DNA of 64,000 bases. Origin: Syntrophus gentianae (GTDB lineage: Bacteria > Desulfobacterota > Syntrophia > Syntrophales > Syntrophaceae). Positions 44,224 to 52,322 of the stretch are shown here, one piece after another. Below the pieces are notes generated by a model that saw nothing but the letters and a program-made list of their open reading frames with translations, was not told where the DNA came from and searched no databases. Each line of letters starts with the position of its first letter. The stretch's first letter is position 1. The position numbers and the translations under genes are program-made. The DNA lies in NCBI RefSeq assembly GCF_900109885.1, contig NZ_FOBS01000017.1, forward strand, positions 1 to 64,000, written 5' to 3'.

Positions 44224-45702
44224 ATGAAAGACGAGGATAAGTCCAAAGCGCAGCTGGTTCATGAGCTGGAAGCGTTGAGAAGGAGAATTGCGAAATTCGA
44301 ATCCGTTGAAGGACATTGTAAACCGGCTGAGTCGCTTGCAGAGTGGGATACCCTGCGGAATTCGCTGCAAGTGGTTGAGGGGAAATACCGGGGTATCTTT
44401 GAAAACGCCATTGAGGGTATTTACAGGAGCACTTTTGATGGAAGGTTAATTGAAATCAACCCCTCCTTCGCCCGGCTCCTTGGGTATGATTCGCCGGAAG
44501 CGGTAAAAAACAGTGTGAAAGATATCGGGCAGAAATTTTATGTCGACCCGGAAAAACGCAAGGAATGGATAAACCAACTGGCGGAAAGGGATTATGGCAG
44601 CTTTGAGGTTCAACTTCGCAGGAAAGACGGCAGTACAAGATGGATATCCAACAAGGCCCGTGTTGTCCGCAATGAAAAGGGAGAAACGTTATACTTTGAT
44701 GGCTTTGTTGAGGACATTACTGAAAAAAGGCGCGCAGAGGAGGAACTGAAAAAAGCAGAGGAAAAATACCGTAGTATTTTTGAGAACGCCCTCGAGGGAA
44801 TTTACCGTACCACGCCTGATGGACACTTTCTTGATGCCAATCCCGCCTTGGCCCGTATTTTCGGCTATGACTCACCGCAGGAGATGATGACTGCGGTGAC
44901 CAATCTGGGAAAGCAGCTTCATGTCAGTCCGGAAAGCCGCGAGCGGTTTATTTCGATTATGGATCAAAAGGACTACGACGATTTTGAAGCGCAGATGCGC
45001 AAAAAGGATGGCAGCACCTGCTGGGTATGTTTCAGGGGCCGTTCCGTACGCGACGCGGAGGGGAAAACGCTTTATTATGAGGGGCTGGCCGAGGATATTA
45101 CCGAACGCAGGCGGACCGAGGAAGTCCTGAGGCAATACCGTGACCATCTGGAGGAATTGGTCAAAGAGCGTACGTTCCAGCTTGAAGAAAGAAACCGGCA
45201 ATTGAATTCGGAAATCGCTGAGCGGAAAAAGGCAGAGGAAGCTTTAAGAAGAAGTGAGAGAGAATTGCGGATCAAGGCGCGCAATCTCATGGAAGTCAAT
45301 ACGACCCTGAAGGTCCTGCTGAATACCATGGAAAGGGACCAGCAGGAATTGCAGGAGAGATTTCTGGGTAACATCAAGTCTCAGGTCCTGCCTTATCTGG
45401 AAAAGTTGAAAAAGAGACCACTGCAGGAGGTCGAGAAGGGTTTTCTCCAAATGGCGGAGACGAATCTTAATGAAATTGCCTCACCCCTTGTGCAGAAATT
45501 GAAGTCCAGCTATTTGAATCTAACGAAGACAGAGATCCAGATTGCCGTCCTGGTGAAGGAAGGAAAAACATCGAAGGAAATCGCGCAACTCTTAAATGCA
45601 AAACAACGAGTGATTGAATTTCACAGACAAAACATCCGGAAGAAACTGGGTATGAATGATAAAAGGGGATCGCTCGCCCTCTCGCTCCGTTCCTTTTCAT
45701 AA
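44224..45702 (+). CDS. PAS-PAS-coiled coil-LuxR-type transcriptional regulator
   Basis: A 492-residue cytoplasmic protein with two PAS domains of similar sequence: the first about residues 55-165 (KYRGIFENAIEGIYRST) and the second about 180-300 (KYRSIFENALEGIYRTT), each ended by a PAC motif (DITEKRRAEE, DITERRRTEE). A long coiled coil follows, then a LuxR-type helix-turn-helix at about residues 430-485 (KTSKEIAQLLNAKQRVIEFH). No histidine kinase or receiver domain is present, so the PAS domains probably sense a ligand directly. It is divergent from cobO and is a natural candidate to regulate the mutase cluster. Confidence 0.88.
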   Translation: MKDEDKSKAQLVHELEALRRRIAKFESVEGHCKPAESLAEWDTLRNSLQVVEGKYRGIFENAIEGIYRSTFDGRLIEINPSFARLLGYDSPEAVKNSVKDIGQKFYVDPEKRKEWINQLAERDYGSFEVQLRRKDGSTRWISNKARVVRNEKGETLYFDGFVEDITEKRRAEEELKKAEEKYRSIFENALEGIYRTTPDGHFLDANPALARIFGYDSPQEMMTAVTNLGKQLHVSPESRERFISIMDQKDYDDFEAQMRKKDGSTCWVCFRGRSVRDAEGKTLYYEGLAEDITERRRTEEVLRQYRDHLEELVKERTFQLEERNRQLNSEIAERKKAEEALRRSERELRIKARNLMEVNTTLKVLLNTMERDQQELQERFLGNIKSQVLPYLEKLKKRPLQEVEKGFLQMAETNLNEIASPLVQKLKSSYLNLTKTEIQIAVLVKEGKTSKEIAQLLNAKQRVIEFHRQNIRKKLGMNDKRGSLALSLRSFS

Positions 45703-45718
45703 AGAGGGCAAATATCCT

Positions 45719-45925
45719 TTATCCCCAACAATCTTCCTCGCGTGTACCGTAGGCAATCCAGGAAGAATCTTTCGGAGGGAAAGGCGAATCGGGATATCTG
45801 ACCGCGTATTCCTTTTGCGCCTTTACCACCGCTTCCTTTTCGTTCTGCGCATAGACAACCAGGTGGAACAGTTCTCTTCTTTCTCCGGACTCAGACAGGC
45901 CGAGAAGCTCGACTTTGTAGCGCAT
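45719..45925 (-). CDS. Small unknown protein, last gene of the primase-helicase operon
   Basis: A 68-residue protein with MRYKVELLGLSESGERREL at the start, the look of a small alpha/beta domain (EAVVKAQKEY helix) and a C-terminal EEDCWG. I do not recognise a family. It follows the coiled-coil protein by 15 bases on the same strand. Although short, it has a good start (ATG 45925 after GAAGGGTC) and codon use like its neighbours. It ends opposite the end of the PAS regulator gene. Confidence 0.6.
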   Translation of the reverse strand: MRYKVELLGLSESGERRELFHLVVYAQNEKEAVVKAQKEYAVRYPDSPFPPKDSSWIAYGTREEDCWG

Positions 45926-45940
45926 GGCGGATATGACCCT

Positions 45941-46183
45941 TCAGGAATTGCTGTTGCCGGTGCTTTCGCTGTCTTCCTTACGGTCTTCTGCTCTTTCGAG
46001 GTCCTTTATCTGCGTTTCAAGAACTTTATTTTCGGCAACGCGCAGAGAGAGCTTATTTTTGAGCGTCGCGTTCTCCCGGATGAGAACAGCCATCTGATCC
46101 TTGACAAAAGTAACCTGATCCATCAATTCGGCTGGCGCTTCATGTTCTTTAAGGAAGTCTGCTATTTTGTCAAAGATTGTCAT
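45941..46183 (-). CDS. Small coiled-coil protein
   Basis: An 80-residue, strongly charged protein. Residues 20-65 form a heptad-patterned coiled coil (VLIRENATLKNKLSLRVAEN), and the tail is low complexity and acidic/Ser-rich (DSESTGNSNS). It starts at ATG 46183 after AAGGTGA. It lies between two other small genes on the same strand and is likely translated with them. Function unknown. Confidence 0.6.
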   Translation of the reverse strand: MTIFDKIADFLKEHEAPAELMDQVTFVKDQMAVLIRENATLKNKLSLRVAENKVLETQIKDLERAEDRKEDSESTGNSNS

Positions 46184-46205
46184 GAGTCACCTTTACGTTT
46201 CTCAA

Positions 46206-46457
46206 TTAATGACATTCCTCAGAAAATCCCGAAAAATCCGTCTGCAATTCTGCAAGCAGGGCAACGACCTGTTGCCGTTCGGATTCAAGAAGATTAAGGG
46301 CTTTTCGACGGTCTTCGATGTTGATTGGCGTATTGGCCACTTCTTCTGCGCTGGCGCCCTCTGATTCCATCTGTTTTTGTCGGGCGTGTCTCATGGCCTG
46401 CGCAATTTCCATGACGATTTCAGTGAAGATATATTCATTAAGGAGTTCTGTTTTCAT
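46206..46457 (-). CDS. Small helical protein downstream of the primase-helicase
   Basis: From ATG 46457 (after GGAAAGGTG) the protein has 83 residues, all predicted helix: NEYIFTEIVMEIAQAMRHAR, then INIEDRRKALNLLESERQQV, and ends GFSEECH. The frame is open to 46589, but those codons lie in the intergenic and helicase stop region, so I use the internal ATG. It is 128 bases downstream of the helicase gene. Not a family I know. Confidence 0.6.
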   Translation of the reverse strand: MKTELLNEYIFTEIVMEIAQAMRHARQKQMESEGASAEEVANTPINIEDRRKALNLLESERQQVVALLAELQTDFSGFSEECH

Positions 46458-46585
46458 AAAGGCACCTTTCCATGAATTATTTTTCCTGTCATTATCACAG
46501 GTTCCCAATGGAAACAAGAAAACGCTTGGATAATTTGACAATGAACTTGAAGATAAAAAAGGAATTGTTCTTGTGACTATTTGGC

Positions 46586-49495
46586 TCATTTCTGTATGCT
46601 TCCGAGCAGCTCGTCGGCGATGCTCGCGTTTTCGAGCCTCATGATGCTTTCTTCCGCTCGGCCGAAACCCAACAGGTTGATGCTTCCATACCAGACAATT
46701 TTCTGATCGAAGATTGCAAATTTTTGGTGGATGTTGGATCTGAATATCAGCCGGACACCTGCGTCAGCAAGTAATGCCAGGGTTTCCTTCAAGGCAGCCT
46801 GGTCCTTTTCCTTGAAGTCGGATGTCGGCCTTGTGACGACAACCGTCTTGACTTGACGGTCCAGGGCGGCACTCATGAAAGGCAGCATCTGAGTCACCCG
46901 TCTCCTTGTGACGAAGGGGCTGACGATGAGAATTTCCTGCGCTGCGTTCAGCAGATCGTTTCTATATACCGGCAGGAAGGTTGCGCTGTCGAAGATGATA
47001 TCCGCCCCTTCATCGGGAACGCTTTGCGCCCTTGCTTTGTATCCAATCGAGGCGTATCCGGCCAGCCGCTTGTGATACATCCTTTCCAGCACCGGAACAT
47101 GAATATCGATATAATCGTAGATTATTACCTCCCGCTTGTTCTCGCAGAGGCGGTGGAGCCTTCCAGCATATTGCTGAAGCGTTCCCTTCCAGGAGATGGG
47201 CATGGCGAGAAACAGCGTATCCAGACGAGGCTCGTCGAACCCCTCGCCAATGTATCTCCCGGTTGCAATCAGCGTCAATGGCTTGCCGGCAGGCGTTTCG
47301 GAAATGCGAGCCAAGGCCTCCCGCGTCTCCTTTGCCCCCTTCCCGCCGGTCAGGGAAATGACATCGGGAATGTTCTCCCGCAGCTTCGCGGCCAGCAGAG
47401 TCACATGGGCCGTTCTTTCGGTGAGGACCAGGGCGTTGCCGCCTTTTTGAAAGCAACGCAGGACATCATCGGCAATCCGCTGATTCCTTGGCTCATTACC
47501 GGCGATGGCAGCATAGAGTTGTTGGATCGAAGGTTCTTTCCCTTCCGTATCCAGCGGTGCCTTGAAATCTGTCAACCGGGGGATGACATAATGATCGAAG
47601 GGCCTCTTTTCCGCCTGCTTCCTGGCATCCACCCGGTAACGGATCGGGCCGCAATGCATGAAAATAATGGGGTGGTGGCCATCTTGCCGTGTGGGGGTGG
47701 CCGTCAAACCGTAAACATATTTAGCATGAACACCTTTGAGGATCTGTTCAAAGCTGAATGCCGGCACATGATGGCATTCATCGACGATGACCATGCCATA
47801 ATGCCTGATTTCCTCCCTGATTTCGTCACTTCTGTTTAAGGACTGCATGATCGCGACGTCGATGAGGCCGCTCGGAGTGGACTTTCCCGCGCCGATCTGA
47901 CCAATCAGGCTTTGCTTTCTTTTACGTCCTCTCCCCTTCTCCAAGGCAGGCAGCGCTTCATCGATATGCAAAAACTCGTTTAGTTTTGCTGTCCATTGGG
48001 AGAGCAATTGTCTCCGGTGTGTCAGGATCAGTGTGCTCGTCTTCCTCTCGGCGATCAGTTTTGCGGCGATGACCGTTTTACCGAAAGCCGTGGTTGCCGA
48101 AAGAACGCCGGTATCATGTTGCAGCATCTCTTCCGCAGCGGGAAACTGTTCATCTCTCAGGTTTCCTTTGAAAATAACGTGGATGGGCTTCCCCGGACAG
48201 GTATGATCCAGCCGTTCAACCTTGACGCCTGATTGATTGAGCAGGGCGGCAACGTCGGTTTCACATCCTCTGGGGAGACAAATGTATTCAGGTGTTTCTT
48301 CCGAGCAGGAGATGATGCGCGGTTTGTCATAAGTCAGCAGCCGCAATGCCTGGGCCTTGTAAAATTCCGGATTTCTGAAGGCTGCCAGTCTCTTGATCGC
48401 GTTCAATCCCCGCTGAGAAATCCCTACTTTTTCGATGTAAAGCATGTTTGCCTTGACCAACCGGACAGCTTGGGGAAAGTCATTCCCGGATACATCTCTT
48501 CGCACGGATTCCCAAGGTCTTACGGTTTCTTCATCGTCTTTACGAAGCGATCCCAACTCGTTTCCAGGGCTCAACTGTGGTATCCATCTGGTGATCTCCT
48601 CCTCGGACAATCGGCCGATGCCGGCCAGGAACTCCCACTGATTTTCATAAGGGCGGAAGTTCTCGTCGACGAAAACACTGTTACCTTTTTCCCGGGCCTT
48701 CTTCTGGAGGGGAAGGGCGATCAGGTTTCCAAAACCGCCCTTCGGGAGGGTATCCTGATTGGGAAAGAAGCGGTCGTAGGATTTGAAGGTCAGTTCATGC
48801 CTCCGGTTCATGGCACCGGTCAGCAGGGCGGAACCAAACTTCCGCGCCAGGCTTGCAGGAATGGAATGCTCAAAGAAAAACCAGGCATGGGCTCCGTTTC
48901 CGGAACGGGATCGTTCCAGGGCCATGGGGATTTCAAAAGTGGCGCAGACCGCCCGAAGCGTCGCGCAGTCATCTTGCCAGCCTTCATCATCAAAATCAAT
49001 AGCCAGAAGATGGCATGTCTCGTCCAAACAGAGTGGATAGAGGCCGGCAACGATCTGGCCCCGCAGATGCGATTCAATGACCTTTTCGTCCAAGGCTTCG
49101 TAGGATGAATGGCTGCAGTCGGCGCATTTCCCTGCCGGTTTCAGGCAGAGGCCGGATTTCCATTCATTGAGGCAAACCGGTGCATAACCCGACCTGTCCG
49201 TCTTGCTCTGCCATCTTCTGGCATAAACATCCTTTCGCCCTTGAAAGAGGGACATGAAAAGCCGGATTTTTTCGTCCGAATCGGGTTGCCTTGGCGCTCC
49301 CGATCTCGCATGACCCCCTGTTGATTGCTGGGCCGTTAAAACCGAGGGCGAAGAATTTTCAGAATCCTGATGCGTATCCGGTTGAGGGGGCCTTGCAATC
49401 CCAAGCTGCGCCTTCAGGAATTCGTTTTCTTTCCGCAAGAAACGGTTTTCAGCAAGCAGTGCCCGGTATTTTTCGAACAACTCATCAACATTCAC
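46586..49495 (-). CDS. Primase-SF2 helicase-phospholipase D fusion (TOTE conflict-system type)
   Basis: A 969-residue multidomain protein. Residues 1-35 are a coiled coil. About 80-330 form an archaeo-eukaryotic primase-like domain with a Cys4 motif (Cys108, 117, 124, 127), a DFDD acidic motif at 167-170 and SGNGAHAWF at 198-206. About 450-830 form a superfamily 2 helicase (TTAFGKTVIAAKLIAE, DECHH, GLTATPTRQD, QQYAGRLHR). The C-terminus is a PLD-type nuclease with one HKD-like motif (HQKFAIFDQKIVWYGSINL). The domain series matches the helicases of TOTE-type conflict systems, thought to act against mobile DNA. The Fic gene ends 33 bases upstream. Confidence 0.85.
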   Translation of the reverse strand: MNVDELFEKYRALLAENRFLRKENEFLKAQLGIARPPQPDTHQDSENSSPSVLTAQQSTGGHARSGAPRQPDSDEKIRLFMSLFQGRKDVYARRWQSKTDRSGYAPVCLNEWKSGLCLKPAGKCADCSHSSYEALDEKVIESHLRGQIVAGLYPLCLDETCHLLAIDFDDEGWQDDCATLRAVCATFEIPMALERSRSGNGAHAWFFFEHSIPASLARKFGSALLTGAMNRRHELTFKSYDRFFPNQDTLPKGGFGNLIALPLQKKAREKGNSVFVDENFRPYENQWEFLAGIGRLSEEEITRWIPQLSPGNELGSLRKDDEETVRPWESVRRDVSGNDFPQAVRLVKANMLYIEKVGISQRGLNAIKRLAAFRNPEFYKAQALRLLTYDKPRIISCSEETPEYICLPRGCETDVAALLNQSGVKVERLDHTCPGKPIHVIFKGNLRDEQFPAAEEMLQHDTGVLSATTAFGKTVIAAKLIAERKTSTLILTHRRQLLSQWTAKLNEFLHIDEALPALEKGRGRKRKQSLIGQIGAGKSTPSGLIDVAIMQSLNRSDEIREEIRHYGMVIVDECHHVPAFSFEQILKGVHAKYVYGLTATPTRQDGHHPIIFMHCGPIRYRVDARKQAEKRPFDHYVIPRLTDFKAPLDTEGKEPSIQQLYAAIAGNEPRNQRIADDVLRCFQKGGNALVLTERTAHVTLLAAKLRENIPDVISLTGGKGAKETREALARISETPAGKPLTLIATGRYIGEGFDEPRLDTLFLAMPISWKGTLQQYAGRLHRLCENKREVIIYDYIDIHVPVLERMYHKRLAGYASIGYKARAQSVPDEGADIIFDSATFLPVYRNDLLNAAQEILIVSPFVTRRRVTQMLPFMSAALDRQVKTVVVTRPTSDFKEKDQAALKETLALLADAGVRLIFRSNIHQKFAIFDQKIVWYGSINLLGFGRAEESIMRLENASIADELLGSIQK

Positions 49496-49528
49496 AATGG
49501 CAGCCTTTTTATTTTTATTGGAATAATT

Positions 49529-50743
49529 TCATCTTATTCGCGAGGGATAGAGATCGGGGAAGAACCATCCCGCGGCGTGAATTGGAAGACCCAGACGGAC
49601 ATCGCCTTTCGGTGTGTCCGAAACAAGCAATCCTTCCTCGATCAGTTGTCCCAGGAGGCTTCTTCCTGTCCTTTCTTTCAAACCTGATGCTGCGATGACT
49701 GATCCCCGGGCTGCTTTGCCCTTCAGCAGAACCTCCTGGAGCATTCGGGCCGATTCAATTCTCAGCTTTTTCCCTTCTGATGGTCCATCGATCAGCCCGG
49801 AGTTGCGGAGTTCTACATATCGCCTGATGCGCTCAACGAGTTCTTCCAGCCGAAGCAGGCTTCCCATGTACTCGACCTGATCGAGACAGACATCCAGAAA
49901 GAAGCGGCAAAAATGCACCAGTCCTTCATTGGAAAGGTTTCCCCTGCCGTCTAGATCGTTGCGACGGGGTAAATCGGCTAAGGCTAAGGCAGACTTATAA
50001 TCGATATTTCTGCAGGCCAGCCCCCGGCTCACCGACCAGAGTCCGAAACCATGAAGTGGAATCCGATGAAAGTAGGCTTCGGTAAAAAGGCGTGCCACTC
50101 GACCGTTACCGTCAAGAAAAGGGTGTATCCACATCAGTCGGTGATGGGCCGCTGCGGCGGCAACAAGCTTCAGTGCGCCATGATGTCTGTCCGGCGCATA
50201 AAATTCACCGAAACGATGGAGAAACGCTTTGAGCGAGCCATGTTCCGGCGGGTGGTGATAGCCCACCTTAACAGACTCTACGCGGAGCTCTCCTGGGATG
50301 ACGGTGCTTTGTTGGCCTGTCTCCGGATTCGTGACAATTCGGAATTCTTCCGGCAGTTGCCGGTAGAACTCACGGTGGATGGTGCAGAGAAATTCCTGAT
50401 GAGTAATGTTGACGTCCGACTCTTGCCGTAGTTTTTTTTCTAGCTCCTTCTGGACGGTAATATGGGTAATGCTCTCCAGTTGAAGATTGCGCTTGGCCGA
50501 TTCTGAATCGTACTCTTGCTGCATGGCACGGACAATGTCATGGGGATGGGTGTTATGCCCCTCGATTAGATTGGAATAATAGCTGTTAATAATCCTAAGC
50601 AGATCCCGAAGTGCATCGAGCGTTACAGGGTGCTGTCTGCTTCCGAGGGCGGCGGATTTTTGGATAACCTCCAGAGCATAGTCTTGAAGTTCATCCGCCC
50701 CTTCCGGCAAGAGCGGCGTCATCAGGTGAATTTGAGAGATCAT
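49529..50743 (-). CDS. Fic-family protein adenylyltransferase with its own inhibitory motif
   Basis: The 404-residue protein has the full Fic motif HPFLDGNGRVAR (residues 207-218), with the catalytic His and phosphate-binding Asn and Arg. It also has the class II N-terminal inhibitory helix SNLIEG (57-62), whose Glu blocks ATP until released, so no separate antitoxin is needed. The last 80 residues resemble a winged helix (LKERTGRSLLGQLIEEGLL). Fic enzymes mostly add AMP to target hydroxyls. It starts the minus-strand run with the primase-helicase gene, 33 bases away. Confidence 0.93.
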   Translation of the reverse strand: MISQIHLMTPLLPEGADELQDYALEVIQKSAALGSRQHPVTLDALRDLLRIINSYYSNLIEGHNTHPHDIVRAMQQEYDSESAKRNLQLESITHITVQKELEKKLRQESDVNITHQEFLCTIHREFYRQLPEEFRIVTNPETGQQSTVIPGELRVESVKVGYHHPPEHGSLKAFLHRFGEFYAPDRHHGALKLVAAAAAHHRLMWIHPFLDGNGRVARLFTEAYFHRIPLHGFGLWSVSRGLACRNIDYKSALALADLPRRNDLDGRGNLSNEGLVHFCRFFLDVCLDQVEYMGSLLRLEELVERIRRYVELRNSGLIDGPSEGKKLRIESARMLQEVLLKGKAARGSVIAASGLKERTGRSLLGQLIEEGLLVSDTPKGDVRLGLPIHAAGWFFPDLYPSRIR

Positions 50744-51033
50744 CTATATCTCCAGTTGCCGATTATTATGCCGTTAAAAATATTTAAAATTAATAATAAT
50801 TACAATTAAAAATTGAAGTGATTCCAATTTAAATGTATTGTATTTTGCCGATATATTGAATAGCTTTATTGGTGATCGAACTATAATCTGGATTCGGTTG
50901 TCATTACCAAGCAAATAATGATCTTGTTTCAAATATCTGTTTTCGGTGTATAGACAAATTAAAATACTGTAAAACAAATCCCAAATTGATATTATTAACA
51001 GAAAATCGGCAATTAGGAGGTGTGTTAGATATT
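50744..51033. other. AT-rich divergent intergenic region
   Basis: Very AT-rich 290 bases between the Fic gene (minus) and the Pro-repeat membrane protein (plus). It must hold promoters for both. I see no hairpin or repeat worth naming. Confidence 0.4.
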
Positions 51034-51762
51034 ATGCATCCTATCGGCTATATTATTATGGCTTTTGGGGCGTTCCTATCTGTAACTGGCATAATTCTAC
51101 TTTCTAGGAAAGGTTCTCAGGGCAAGAGCGTCGTCAAAATGTTTGGTTTTGAATTCGAATTGTCAGAATCTTCACTGGTTATATTTGTTTTCGGTTGTTT
51201 AATTTTTCTTACTCCGCTAATTTTAGTTGATAAACTTCCACCGAAGATCGTGGTGAATCCTGTGAAGGCTCCTCCAGTGCAAATACAGAAGCCCGCTCTA
51301 CCTCCAGAACCCCAAACAAACAGAGAAGCAAAGCTTCCAACAATGAAAATTAAGGCTCCTCCAGTGCAAATACAGAAGCCCGCTCTACCTCCAGAACCCC
51401 AAACAAACAGAGACGTAAAGCTTCCAACAATGAAAATTAAGGCTCCTCCAGTGCAAATACAGAAGCCTGCTTTACCTCCAGAACCTCAAACAATGTCAAT
51501 TAAGGAACTTTGTAAGAACTGGAATGGAATAGGTCCACCACCAAATCTATTTTGTTACGGGAAACGGTTTCTACCCGGTGTGGGAGTTGCACCCGAAGGA
51601 TATACATGGTGCATTTTAGATAAAAAGTTCAACAATCCTCCGAACGTCCAGGGTTACTGCTTTTCGAAGGAAGAGTCGGGACTGTGCCATTGCGCGAAGG
51701 TACCACCCGGTTTCCCTCAACCCTCAATGGAGTGGTTTGGTCAGGTTTACGAAGGCAAATGA
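51034..51762 (+). CDS. Membrane protein with a tandem 29-residue proline-rich repeat
   Basis: From ATG 51034 the protein has 242 residues. Two membrane helices (about 6-24 and 45-66) are followed by a Pro/Lys-rich region made of two full and one partial 29-residue repeats containing APPVQIQKPALPPEPQT. The C-terminal 80 residues are Cys-rich (LFCYGKRFL, YTWCILDK, GYCFSKEESGLCHC) and probably extracytoplasmic and disulfide-bonded. AGGAGG lies 12 bases before the ATG; a GTG at about 51022 would be the alternative. Not a family I know. It is followed by two other envelope-type genes. Confidence 0.65.
   Translation: MHPIGYIIMAFGAFLSVTGIILLSRKGSQGKSVVKMFGFEFELSESSLVIFVFGCLIFLTPLILVDKLPPKIVVNPVKAPPVQIQKPALPPEPQTNREAKLPTMKIKAPPVQIQKPALPPEPQTNRDVKLPTMKIKAPPVQIQKPALPPEPQTMSIKELCKNWNGIGPPPNLFCYGKRFLPGVGVAPEGYTWCILDKKFNNPPNVQGYCFSKEESGLCHCAKVPPGFPQPSMEWFGQVYEGK
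51265..51495 (+). repeat. 87-bp tandem repeat within the Pro-rich gene
   Basis: Copies start at 51265, 51352 and 51439 (the last is partial, to about 51495). They are nearly identical at the DNA level, which points to recent expansion by slippage or unequal exchange. 87 bp keeps the frame. Confidence 0.9.
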
Positions 51763-51995
51763 TCTAGTCCAAGAGTATTAGTAAGGAATGCTTATTTAAT
51801 TATCTAATTATAAAGAGATTCATGGTTAAGGAATCAAGAAATAAAGGATAGCCGTGAGTTGTAAATATGGATCTGAAAGATAAAAGAAATGCAAATTGGC
51901 CCCTCCTGGTTAACCTGTGAAGCTTCATATACACAGCGTGAAAATTATTATAGTTTCTTATATGGCACAATTCTATAAATAATAAAGGTGATATA

Positions 51996-52322
51996 ATGAA
52001 TTGGAGTGAAGTAATTACTCATCCTCTTGGACTTGTCGCGTATGTCTTGGCTCTTGTTTTCGGCGTGGTAGGGGCTAAACTAGGGGCTAGGAATAAGCCT
52101 TGGTTTTTGCCTGTTGCTATTGCAATATCCGCACTTGTTATTTTAGCAGGAATTTATCTAGCATATCAGAATGTTAAATTGAAAACAATATCTGTTACCC
52201 CCAAACCTCCGGTAGAACATAAAGAAGTTATTCAGGAAACGCATGGTGTTCAAAGCCCTGCTGTTCATGGAACGGATGGTAATGTAACCATAATCAATAA
52301 TCCACGAGGGAAAGGGAATTGA
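51996..52322 (+). CDS. Small two-helix membrane protein
   Basis: A 108-residue protein with two hydrophobic helices (about 13-31 and 38-57) and a soluble tail ending QSPAVHGTDGNVTIINN. This tail motif, SPAVxGTxGNVTI, occurs in many unrelated small bacterial proteins and may form a short beta-helix turn. ATG 51996 follows AAGGTGATA. Its stop overlaps the next gene (TTGA at 52319), so it is translated together with the TPR protein, which carries a similar motif after its signal peptide. Confidence 0.6.
   Translation: MNWSEVITHPLGLVAYVLALVFGVVGAKLGARNKPWFLPVAIAISALVILAGIYLAYQNVKLKTISVTPKPPVEHKEVIQETHGVQSPAVHGTDGNVTIINNPRGKGN

Noticed and set aside
46853-47839. 328-codon plus-strand frame opposite the primase-helicase gene
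   Set aside because: Antisense shadow; the helicase motifs on the minus strand are unmistakable.
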